Source of the DNA: Certhia americana
Lineage: Eukaryota > Chordata > Aves > Passeriformes > Certhiidae
Length of the DNA: 64,000 nucleotides
Assembly (NCBI GenBank): GCA_018697195.1
Contig: CM031864.1
Span: forward strand, 20,115,208-20,179,207
Direction of reading: 5' to 3'
The notes beneath the pieces are model-generated. The model made no database searches, was not told the DNA's origin, and worked only from the letters and a program-made list of their open reading frames with translations. Every line of letters begins with the position of its first letter. Position 1 is the stretch's first letter. A program made the translations under genes and the position numbers. This document shows positions 53,975 through 62,775 of the stretch, piece by piece.

Positions 53975-54076
53975 GTTTTTGATTCTAATCTGAGGAAAGA
54001 AGATATGGAGTTTTTGAACACTCTGAATGTCAACAGAAAATTAATTCATCTAACCTATTCCCTGTGGAAAGAATAA
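53975..54076 (+). CDS. Alternative aldo-keto reductase terminal exon 7B
   Basis: A second last exon, 4.9 kb beyond 7A. The acceptor TTTTTTTTCCTCCAAACCAG leads straight into 33 codons starting VFDSNLRKEDMEFLN and ending LIHLTYSLWKE before a TAA at 54074-54076. It begins with the same VFD triplet, enters in the same phase 0, and shares the pattern D-[MV]-E-x-L-N with exon 7A. It therefore looks like a diverged exon duplicate rather than a chance open frame. Joined to exon 6 it gives a 290-residue protein with a different C-terminal tail. An AATAAA at 54144-54149 fits a 3' end. Transcript support is needed, and it could be an ageing relic. Confidence 0.75.
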   Translation, partial: VFDSNLRKEDMEFLNTLNVNRKLIHLTYSLWKE

Positions 54077-54143
54077 TTTAAAACCTGATTGTTCTAAACT
54101 GGAAAAGTGATGTAACTGAAACATTAATAATTTTAAACTGTAC

Positions 54144-54149
54144 AATAAA
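54144..54149 (+). terminator. Poly(A) signal AATAAA after exon 7B
   Basis: A canonical AATAAA lies 68 bp after the TAA of exon 7B, a short 3' UTR consistent with a genuine transcript end. Confidence 0.55.
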
Positions 54150-57100
54150 TCAGAATTGTTCTCTTAAGTACTCAGTATACTCAAAAATCAATATAAATGG
54201 TTTGTATTTACTCTTATGCTAACAAATTAATAAAATTATTAAATTTACTCTTTGTAGCTTTCTTACAGATACAGAAATACTTTAAGCATCTTCTCTGCTC
54301 TCTTGGAACTTTCTGGTACAGTCTTCCAGTATGGGTTGAGTTATCTCACAATATTATAATTTTCTTCTTCCTGCGTGTACTTCATTTAAGGTGTCATTTG
54401 AACCCATTTGAACAAATTAGTTAGGTGGATGTTTTTCCTTTCAGATTTTGAAAAGTATAAGTTACTTGAAGGCACATAAGAGCATGCTACAATGCATATA
54501 AATCTTGACACATGATTCAAAATAAGGAATATTTCATGGATTGCAGAATAATTAGTCCAACTTTTATATTTCTTCTAGTCATGAGAATTTTGGGGGATTC
54601 TGCAGGCCATTTTTGATATTTTCTTGATGACCAAACCTGCACTCTGGTACTGTTTCAAAGATCTCCTGTCATGACCCAGCACTTCAGAGAGGAATGGCTG
54701 CTTTTGTGACCTAAGTTGCATCAGAATGAATAAAAGGAATTTTTACTTATATGGACAAAGACTTTTCAAAGTGCAGAAGAATGACGTGTTGGAGAAAAAT
54801 CCTTTGCTAATCTCTTGCAGGGATTGTCGCTATCTTTTCAAGATGGTTGTGTTCAGACACTCCTCTGATGCAATTGTGAGTTGTCCAGCTGCACTGGGAG
54901 AGTTCGGTCTGGTGGTGTCAGAGGCCACCAGTCTTTTGATATGCAGGCATTGGGTGGACCCCAGCTTACAGCTTCTTTTCTGACAAGATCAAAGCATTTT
55001 CTTGCAAGGAAATTGCTCTGTGACTAGCCAGGTTTCTGCAATCCCCACCATACTAAGCTCTCACTGGAAGTTCCACAAGAACTCTGTCTGTCACACACAA
55101 TCAGTATTATTTTTGTTGTTCATGACACTCCCTAAAACGTGAGTTTCTGCTCATCCTGAAAACTACCTAAGAACATATACATGCTCAGGATCCCTGTGGA
55201 AAATGCATCTGCCTCTTTATGCTAGTAGACATGTTGCAGAACATTTTCTTTAACCAGTTCAGCCAGGTGAGGCATCTGTTATGTGTTAGTTTGGTGTTCT
55301 GATGTGTGCAGCCTCCCTGCTGGCATTTGACCGAGACCTGCATTCTGGTTATTTCTGAAATGCATGAATAACATTATGTTGGTTTTTCTCCTTATTCTGA
55401 CCGTAGGCAGTTCCACAGCTGAGTTCTCAAAGGAGCTATAGATACAATGGATTTCTGTAGTAGAAGTACAAGCTTCCTTAGCAGTGGACCAGGCAGTTGG
55501 AGAGGTACTGAGAAAGAGTTCTCATTCTGTTGGTGCCTTGTTCTCTGGGTGAGGCTGGAGTATAACCCTGGTGTAAACCCCCTAGCAACTGCAGTTTTGG
55601 TAGAGTTGGCTGGACCAGCCTAAGTCCTGTGTTTGTTTCAGCCTTGTAAACAGGTTAGAACCTGTGCAGCTGAGCTATGTTAGCCTATCTTCTCTGAGGG
55701 TTTAGACAGCCCTTAGTGAAATCCAGCTGATCTGGCTCCATTTGCCTGTGAAGAGTGCGTCTATGTTTCAATTTCTTCACTGCCAGAGATGTCCAGAAGG
55801 CTGTAAATGTGTGTGGTCATCTAAGTTTAATGATGCTTTTTATGATACAAACACCCACCTTTTCGAGTGGAACTGAAATTGCCAGCATATTTTGCCCTGT
55901 GCTACACCTGGGAAATCCTTGTATCACTACAGGCTGAGAGGCAGAGATGAAGGACTTGGGAGCTGTGGTAGGTGAGAGGCTGGACGTGACCCGACAATGT
56001 GAGCTTGCAGCCCAGAAAGCCAATTGTATCCTGGGCTGCACCATAAGCAGTGTGGGCAGCAGGTCAAGGGAGGGGCTTCTGCCACTCTGCTCCGCTCTGG
56101 TGAGACCCCACCTGCAGGGCTGTGTCCAGCTCTGGGACTCTCAGCACAGGAAAGGCATGGACAGAGCAGATCCAGAGGAAAGATGCAAATAATGATCACA
56201 GGGCTGGAGCATCTTTAATGAGGAAAGGCTGAGGGAGTTGGGTTTGTTCAGTCTAGAGAAGAGAAGGCTCTGGGGTTACTTTATTGAGCTGCTTAAATAT
56301 ATAAAGGGGGCCCTACAGGAAAGCTGGAGAGGGACTTTTTACAAGAGCATGTAGCATCAGGACAAGAAAATGGCTTCAAACTGAAAGAGAGTGGGCTTAG
56401 TTTAGATATTGGTGAGAGTTTCTGTGCTGTGAGGGTGTCGAGGCCCTGGAACAGGTTGCCCAAAGAAAAGGGTGGATGTGCCCATCCCTGGAAGTGTTCA
56501 AGGCTGGGTTGGATGGGGCTTTGAGCATCCTGGCTTAGTGGAAGGTGCCCCTACCCATGGCAGTGGAGTAGGAACTGGATGATCTTTAAGGTCCATTCCA
56601 ACCCAAACCATTCTATGGTTCTGTGATTGTACACAGCCTCTGACAATTAATTTGTTGGATGTCGCATCTCTGAGCTGGTATCCTCTCAGTTGGTAACCAA
56701 TAGTCTGAAAATGAAAGCCTGCACATCTGACTAATGAAACCCTGAGTCATTCTATCCTTTAATTAAAGCATGTTCCTTTAATATGTTCCTCTTACTTAAA
56801 ATTATGTGGGAATTATTTCCTAGAGGAAAATGCCTAGTGAATGCACTTTTATTTAGTATTTTCTATGTATTAGATAAATAAGGGGGAAAGCTTAAAATAT
56901 CTGGGATATGTTGGGTGGTTGCAGGGGATACATATGTCAACCTCAAACATGATTTATCTCGTGTGCCTTTTCTGACAGTTGTGACTTAACGGCTGCAGGC
57001 TCTCAGGAGGCTAAATATCTTTTCAAGTTTCTAGCTTTGTGGTGGAAGAGTAAATGTCTGTTTGCCAGTGTAATTTATCTGAGTCATTCTGGGAGAGGGT

Positions 57101-57570
57101 GGAGCAATTGAAGCCTGACTATTAGCATAAATAAGAGATGGACCCTCTTCCTGAGGACAGAGTACTGTACTGTCTTTCCCATAACAACTGCTACTGCTAA
57201 TAGAAGGGCACAATGCTTTAAACTGAAAAACCCAATATATTGAGTCTTTGGCCTGTTGTGATATTCTTTTACATTTCAATTTGGAGTTAATAAGAACAGA
57301 GCAAGGAAGGAAGAGGAAAATTTCTGCAATAAGTGCAACAGTAGAATGCCATCAGAACTGGCATTTAACATACACCAAAGGTGGTTTTTCTTTAAAAAGT
57401 TTGAAGGGAGAAGGAATTATAAAACTTAAACTCACTTCTGTGTCTGTCTTTATATAATACAGTAGTAACAGTGATGGGAAGTTGCCATTGCCAATTTTGT
57501 TTCTAAAAAATGCATTAAAAGCTTTTCTTCATACTTTCAAACGTAGATATTTTACAGCATCCTCTGAACA
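54150..57570. other. Intergenic region, aldo-keto reductase to S1PR1
   Basis: AT-rich DNA containing one CR1 3' end (55940-56632). No coding exon or RNA gene was recognised. Confidence 0.7.
55940..56632 (+). mobile_element. CR1 LINE, 5'-truncated 3' end
   Basis: A typical avian CR1 copy of about 0.7 kb. It begins within the end of ORF2, where the translation (KDLGAVVGERLDVTRQC, then CSALVRPHLQGCVQLW) matches the C-terminal part of the CR1 reverse transcriptase protein. It runs through the 3' UTR block with GAGGAAAGGCTGAGGGAGTTG and GGAACAGGTTGCCCA, then ends in CATTCTATGGTTCTGTGATT, the 8-bp tail repeat. Frame breaks and the missing 5' portion make it dead. It lies between the reductase and S1PR1. 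Confidence 0.93.
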
Positions 57571-57574
57571 CAGC

Positions 57575-57670
57575 GGTTAGTTTTGGGGTTTTTAGGGGTT
57601 TTTGGGTTTTGGGGTTGGTTTTCTTTTGGTTTTTTGGTTTGGTTTTTCTTTTTGTTTTGGGTTGGGATTT
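57575..57670. repeat. G/T-rich low-complexity tract
   Basis: The plus strand is almost entirely G and T, with blocks such as GGGGTTTTTAGGGG and TTTGGTTTGG. Its first 30 bases meet the four-tract G-quadruplex pattern. The minus-strand Lys/Pro/Asn-rich open frames here are composition artefacts. Confidence 0.85.
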
Positions 57671-57719
57671 TTCTCTTGTGGAAACACAAATACCTGGTGC
57701 TGTTTGACGGTGGCAGAAA

Positions 57720-57782
57720 CTGAGTTATCCCCCATAGGCCTGTTCTGGCTTCTGCCCCGCAGAGCGCAGCCTGGCACCATCC
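57720..57782 (-). repeat. Inverted dispersed repeat, left copy
   Basis: The reverse complement reads ATGGTGCCAGGCTGCGCTCT and continues to GGGGGATAACTCAG. It pairs with 59286-59348 at roughly 90% identity over 63 bases with one single-base indel. The family was not identified. Confidence 0.85.
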
Positions 57783-57994
57783 TTGCCCCATCGGGCTGCT
57801 GCCTCCCCGGGGGCAGCCGCTGGTGAGTCACCCTGCAGGCCACGACAAAAACACACCTTGGTGGAGTGAGAAAATGGAAGCGCTTCTTCCAGGTGTTTTC
57901 CTTAAGCACGACTTATGCCGTCCTTTAAGAGGGAGAACGGGATGCTGCCCTTGGCCATAGCCTTTTCTGTACCTACTCGGGGGGCAAGAAAGAC

Positions 57995-58009
57995 GGGCGG
58001 GCGGGTGGG
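57995..58009. promoter_or_regulatory. Sp/KLF-type GC and CACCC box cluster
   Basis: GGGCGGGCGGGTGGG on the plus strand reads CCCACCCGCCCGCCC on the other. These are overlapping GC and CACCC boxes. KLF2 is an established activator of S1PR1 in mammals, so a KLF site here is plausible but is only a motif match. Confidence 0.45.
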
Positions 58010-58286
58010 AAGCCAGGCTCAGGAGCCGTGCTCGGAGCCGGCCGGGCCATGCCAACACCTCCTTCCCCGGAATGCCGGCTGCGCCCGGTGGCGGGAGGCG
58101 GCGGCTCCCAGGTCAGGGGCAGCTGGAGCCCGGCCGCGGCCTCCCCTGCCCGAGTCACCCGGCCGGCAGGGCGAGGGGGTCCCGCGGGGGAGTTCTTCGC
58201 CTCACGCCTTCTTGTGCCGCCCGCTGCGGCCCCGCGGGGTCTGCACCAGCCCGGCACGGCAGCGCCCGCCGGCTGCTCCCGCCCCG

Positions 58287-58323
58287 GCGGGGTGGGGCAG
58301 GGCCGGGGCGGCGGGCGGGGGTG
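58287..58323 (+). promoter_or_regulatory. G-quadruplex-prone G-tract cluster
   Basis: At least five runs of three to five G (GGCGGGGTGGGGCAGGGCC, then more) lie within 37 bases with loops of one to four bases. This fits the G-quadruplex pattern inside the putative promoter. Confidence 0.6.
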
Positions 58324-58742
58324 TCCCGCCGGCGGTGGCTGGGCGGGCTGGGCGTGCAGGTCCGTCAGGGAGTCGGAAACGGGGTGGAGAGGGGCAGCTG
58401 CAGAAACATTAAAACCACCGAGCCCCCCAGCCCGCCCACCGGACTTGCTCCGCGGGCACGCAAGATGTGCGGGGCCGGTCTGGGCTCCGCGCCGCGCTTG
58501 AGCGAGGTAAGGCTCGGGGAGTCGCGGCCGCGCACCCCCCGCACCGTGGGGGCGCCTGAAGTCCCAGCGCTGCTCGGAAGTCTCAGTCCCCGCTCGGCGC
58601 GACCCCTGGGACCACGAAACAAAAAAAAAAAAGGGTGGGGAGGGGGCTGGCTGGACGCCGGCGTACCCGGCTGCGTGCCGCGTCCGGCGGAGGCGGTGCG
58701 GGACGGGAGCAACGCGCGCTAGAAACCGAAGCGGAGCAGGAA

Positions 58743-58942
58743 CGGTGCGGGACAGGAGCGGTGCGGGTTGGAGCCCGGGGGCGGTGCGGGACAGGAGCGG
58801 TGCGGGTTGGAGGCCAGGGGCGGTGCGGGACAGGAGCGGTGCGGGTTGGAGCTCAGGAGCGGTGCGGGACAGGAGCGGTGCGGGACAGGAGCGGTGCGGG
58901 TTGGAGCCCGAAGGCGGTGCGGGACGGGAGCGGTAAGGAGTT
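58743..58942. repeat. 39-bp CpG-rich minisatellite
   Basis: Four to five copies of a 39-base unit are built from two related 16-base halves, GGTGCGGGACAGGAGC and GGTGCGGGTTGGAGCC, plus a short linker. The unit is a multiple of three, so two frames stay open with 13-residue repeats (RDRSGAGW; CGTGAVRVG). These are not considered genes. Confidence 0.93.
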
Positions 58943-59285
58943 TTTGCCCGGGGGCGATGCGGACTGGAGCCCGGGAATACAGCAGGGAGCCGAACTCACT
59001 GGTCTCGCACCTCTTGCTTTGCCCAGTTTAGGCTGTAATTTAACAAATCTGCCTGTTCTTCTTTCCTTGCGTGGTATTATGGGTTTAATTCTTTTTAAAT
59101 GTCCACTACAAAACCTTTATATGTAAAGGGAGTTTCCTCTATATGTGCATTCCTTAATTATGCCCATTTCAAAAGCTTGCAATACTAGTTATTTAAATGC
59201 AAGGGGGTTTTTTTGCATTCTTTGTTTCAGACCCATGGAATGGGCTTGCTCCCAGCTTAATTACATATTTTTCTTGCTTTTCTAA

Positions 59286-59348
59286 GATGGTGCCAGGCTG
59301 CGCTCTGTGGGGCAGGAGCCAGAACTGGCCCATGGGGGATAAACTCAG
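59286..59348 (+). repeat. Inverted dispersed repeat, right copy
   Basis: It contains ATGGTGCCAGGCTGCGCTCT and ends GGGGGATAAACTCAG, the same family as 57720-57782 in opposite orientation. It sits in the probable S1PR1 5' intron. The similar peptide read from both copies (MVPGCAL) reflects shared DNA, not a gene. Confidence 0.85.
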
Positions 59349-59974
59349 CAGCTACACTGCTGTGGGTTTTGTAAAGCATGTTCTTACTTGTATTTAGCAA
59401 GGGCACCCTTTACCTGTTTACAGCTTTGAGATGATCTCTTGTTTATATTTACATTAGTGAATTTACCACTGCTTGAGATGGCATCAGTAAATTGCATAAC
59501 TACCCCCTTCCAAAGTGCATTCAGACTTTATTAATGGAGGAGAATATGGGTCTCCTGTCAAGTAATTTCTGCAGAATTTCATACATTTGGAGTTAAATCT
59601 AACCAAGCAAGCCCTTTCCCTTTTTAAATCTCTGCTGTTGTATTTTCCACTGAAGAAAAAAGACTAGAAAATTACTGTTGGGGAGCTTTGAGATCTTTTG
59701 TGTTGGAAGAAGTCCAGTAATGCAGTCCTTGCTGACTCCAACTTGTTCAGTTCTGCGTGACAGAACTTTTTTTGTTCTTATTAGCTTTACCTATTGAATA
59801 TGCCTAACCACCTTTTAAACTTATTTTACCAGCTGAATGAAGCTGATTCATGTGTGGATACATTTATGACTTTGATGCAGAGTTAAACCAGCAGATTATC
59901 TTAGACCTTTTAGCATTTGCTACACTGTTTGTCTTCCTTCTTTTAAGTCTTGTTTTTGTGCCTCTTGTTCTCAG

Positions 59975-60106
59975 GGCTGCAGTTTGTGAGGCTGTGCAGC
60001 AGTGCCGGGCAGGCTGTGGGGCCAAGGAGCTGCGGGGCAGCCACCGGGTTTGTGGTCGGCGTCACCGTCCGGTGGCCGCTGGGGGAGCAGTCCCCAGCTA
60101 GGCACC
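59975..60106 (+). other. S1PR1: S1PR1 5' UTR within the coding exon
   Basis: It lies between the likely acceptor at 59974 and the ATG. There is no upstream ATG. An in-frame TGA at 59987-59989 closes the frame 40 codons before the start, which confirms the start at 60107. Confidence 0.7.
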
Positions 60107-61246
60107 ATGAACTTCGGCACCACTGCCCCGCAGAAGGTCACCAGCAACCCCACCAACACTGATGTCAACTATGTCATCAAAGAGCATTATAATTACACAG
60201 GAAAGCTAAATGAGAGTGTGGACACTGGAATTAAAGTGACGTCGGTGGTTTTTATCATCATTTGCTGCTTTATAATCTTAGAGAACATTTTTGTCTTGCT
60301 TACCATCTGGAAAACCAAGAAGTTTCACAGACCCATGTACTATTTCATTGGGAACTTGGCTCTTTCAGACTTGCTGGCTGGCGTGGCTTACACCGCCAAC
60401 CTCCTGCTATCTGGACACAAAACCTACAGCCTGACTCCCAACCAGTGGTTTGTAAGAGAAGGCAGCATGTTTGTTGCCTTGTCAGCTTCTGTGTTCAGCT
60501 TGTTGGCCATTGCCATCGAGAGATACATCACCATGCTGAAGATGAAACTCCACAATGGCAGCAACAGCTTCCGCTCCTTCTTGCTGATCAGTGCATGCTG
60601 GGTCATCTCCGCGATCCTCGGGGGGCTCCCGATCATGGGCTGGAACTGCAAGAACCTCTTGTACAACTGCTCCACCGTGCTGCCTCTCTACCACAAGCAC
60701 TATATTCTCTTTTGCACAACCGTTTTCACTGGCCTTTTGTTATCTATTGTGGTCCTCTACTGCAGGATCTACTCCATGGTGAGGACTAGGAGCCGCAGGC
60801 TGACATTTCGGAAAAACATTACCAAAGCTACTAGGAGCTCAGAGAAGTCACTAGCCTTGCTCAAGACAGTGATCATAGTCCTGAGTGTCTTCATTGCCTG
60901 CTGGGCTCCTCTGTTCATCCTGCTTTTACTGGATGTGGGGTGCAAAGTGAAGGCCTGCCCAATCCTCTATAAAGCAGAGTACTTCTTAGTACTGGCTGTG
61001 CTCAATTCAGCCACGAACCCTATCATCTACACCTTGACAAACAAAGAGATGCGGAGGGCTTTCATCAAGATTTTGTGTTGCTGCAAATGTCCCCCAGCAG
61101 ATTCTGGGACCAAATTCAAACGGCCAATCATTGGGGGGATGGAGTTCAGTAGGAGTAAGTCTGACAACTCCTCACACCCACAGAAGGAGGATGGTGACCA
61201 CCCTGAAACCATCATGTCTTCGGGCAATGTTACCTCGTCTTCTTAG
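60107..61246 (+). CDS. S1PR1: S1PR1, sphingosine-1-phosphate receptor 1 (379 residues)
   Basis: A plasma-membrane class A GPCR for sphingosine-1-phosphate that couples mainly to Gi in endothelial and lymphocyte signalling. The coding region is one uninterrupted exon, three residues shorter than the 382-residue human protein. The N-terminus has sequons at Asn29 (NYT) and Asn35 (NES). Seven membrane segments follow, with TM1 at about 44-66 ([20 protein letters not shown]). Arg117-Glu118 in WFVREGSMF match the human lipid-headgroup residues. ERY replaces DRY (138-140), as usual for this receptor, and NPIIY ends TM7. The CCCKC cluster after TM7 is a likely palmitoylation site. The tail keeps [13 protein letters not shown] and ends SSGNVTSSS, a phosphorylation-rich region. 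The start ACCATGA is fixed by an in-frame upstream stop. Only residues 2-20 and the loops differ clearly from the mammalian protein. Confidence 0.99.
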   Translation: MNFGTTAPQKVTSNPTNTDVNYVIKEHYNYTGKLNESVDTGIKVTSVVFIIICCFIILENIFVLLTIWKTKKFHRPMYYFIGNLALSDLLAGVAYTANLLLSGHKTYSLTPNQWFVREGSMFVALSASVFSLLAIAIERYITMLKMKLHNGSNSFRSFLLISACWVISAILGGLPIMGWNCKNLLYNCSTVLPLYHKHYILFCTTVFTGLLLSIVVLYCRIYSMVRTRSRRLTFRKNITKATRSSEKSLALLKTVIIVLSVFIACWAPLFILLLLDVGCKVKACPILYKAEYFLVLAVLNSATNPIIYTLTNKEMRRAFIKILCCCKCPPADSGTKFKRPIIGGMEFSRSKSDNSSHPQKEDGDHPETIMSSGNVTSSS

Positions 61247-62775
61247 GAGTAACTATGGGGGTGTATTTCAGAGTTTTCCTCTGAAATCAGGGAGCTGGGA
61301 TGCCTCCTGCTCACAGCAGGAGCGTTGGGCTGAGTGAGCAAGTAGCATTAGTTCTAATGAGGCAAACAGTGCACTTGCGAGGCTGGAGTTCAAGAAATGG
61401 GACAGACTGTTCTGGCTTGAAGATCTTTTTCCCTGGAGCATGTTTTGTCTTTGCGCTGAGGCAGCTCCGGATTGTCAGGCGCATTCATATCCTGAAATCT
61501 CCTTAGTAACTCTGAAAGACTGATGCCTTGGTGAAATGATGCCTGGTGTGTGTGAGAGAAAGAGAGAGGGGGAGGAGGGAAAGGGAGAATGAATCTTTTT
61601 TTTTTTTCCCTGTGAGAAGAATGTGAAGTTTTTTCTCTTCACAGCAAACCACTGACACAAAGATCTTCTGTAGTGAATTTAGTGGTGGCTCTGGTATTGT
61701 TGGTAAGAAGTGTGTTTGTTTAGAACATAACATGGAAAGAGATCACACAGATATAACTTAGACCACATACAACCATAATTGGCATAATTTTGCAGAGCTT
61801 TTAGTTAAGTCATAAGGTTTTATTTGCAGAGTCCAAAGCTCTTGGGGTTTTACTTAGCAAGATCATAGCTGTGAATTTTTGCTGTCAGTCTGTATTACAT
61901 TTGAAGACCATGAGCTGGATTCTGCAGTTACTTTCACCTGTACAGTTCCATTGGCTGCGTCAGATTTAATGGAGTAGCTCAGAATGGCATTTTGCCCCAT
62001 ATTTTGATTGCCTTTTTATTCTATAGCATTAAATAAACTGCATTATCATGAACAATGCAAGGAAGAACTAAACATCATTTCTCTTCAAGATGACTTGAAA
62101 GTCTACAAAATAGTAAAAAATACTATTGACAACAGTGGGATTTTTTCCTAAATAAGAAGAGCTAAAAACTGAAGGGGTATATCAGTGTCAGGTTCACAGT
62201 CTTTCCAAAAGTAAGGATCTGTTGGAAAATCAGGAAAGAGTACGTCGGGTTTCAGAAAAAATAAAAGGAAAGTTGAAGTGAAATGACTATAGATAAATGC
62301 ACTTCCATAACAAAATGCAATACATTTTGGCACATTTTGTTAATGTTTATAATTTCAGCAGAGATGTCTGTATTTTATCATGAAAGAAGTACTTGTCATT
62401 AAATTGAATGTATTTGTTTTACAGCATCATTTTTACTTCTCTATTTTTCTAACCTGTGCTAATGGGGTTGAATGTGTACACTGTAAATAAGATACAGGAG
62501 TCTTTGTGCACCTAGAGTATTACTGTAACAAATGTGGTATATCTGGGATAGCTGAGAGCAATTGACTTATTTACAGTCATCAGCAACTCCTAGGACTTGT
62601 ATATTGTAAAGAAAATGTATTGCCTTTGTAGTAAAATTTCCAGTGCAATTAAACTGTTGTGGTTTTTTTTCTGGTTTAAAAAATAGTATTTAAAATGTTT
62701 CTGACTTCTGTTGTTCAATTTGCACATAGCTTTATTGACTTCTAAACATTAATAAACTGATTTTTAAAATGATTC
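61247..62775 (+). other. S1PR1: S1PR1 3' UTR
   Basis: AT-rich DNA after the TAG stop at 61244-61246, with no other gene. It includes a purine-rich tract (about 61552-61590) followed by a T run. Poly(A) signals are AATAAA at 62032-62037 and 62751-62756, with ATTAAA near 62646. The 62751 signal gives a 3' UTR of about 1.5 kb, in the range known for S1PR1. Confidence 0.65.
62751..62756 (+). terminator. S1PR1: S1PR1 distal poly(A) signal
   Basis: A canonical AATAAA in CATTAATAAACTG, about 1.5 kb after the stop codon. A weaker or earlier end at 62032-62037 is possible. Confidence 0.6.

Larger units (their letters stand above)
57985..58960. promoter_or_regulatory. S1PR1: CpG island, probable S1PR1 promoter and untranslated exon 1
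   Basis: About 1 kb of GC-rich, CpG-dense DNA stands out from AT-rich flanks 1.1-2.1 kb upstream of the S1PR1 coding exon. Vertebrate S1PR1 has a separate untranslated first exon, and this is the only promoter-like region nearby. It contains GC boxes, G-tract clusters, a 12-A run (about 58621-58632) and a 39-bp minisatellite. Good donors GTAAGG occur at 58507 and 58933. The former is favoured because it lies before the minisatellite. Long open frames through the island are composition effects. Confidence 0.75.
58507..59974. other. Probable S1PR1 5' UTR intron
   Basis: It runs from the GTAAGG donor after 58506 to the acceptor CCTCTTGTTCTCAG at 59974. The acceptor has a good pyrimidine tract. 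The donor choice is inferred, and a second GTAAGG at 58933 is possible. Confidence 0.5.

Noticed and set aside
55947..56218. Separate gene in the open frames near 56 kb
   Set aside because: These are the CR1 reverse transcriptase end read in two frames, belonging to the dead LINE.
57552..57909. Lys/Pro-rich minus-strand open frame
   Set aside because: Comes from the G/T-rich tract plus the dispersed repeat, not a protein family.
58072..59126. Long open frames through the S1PR1 CpG island
   Set aside because: Stop-poor because of GC content and the 39-bp repeat. No splice or codon evidence.
60002..60106. N-terminal extension of S1PR1 to 414 residues
   Set aside because: The upstream start would be GTG, not ATG, and an in-frame TGA sits at 59987. 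The ATG at 60107 matches the family start.
60262..60789. 175-residue open frame in another frame inside S1PR1
   Set aside because: Begins with TTG, lies wholly within the conserved receptor and has no independent features. It is a shadow frame.
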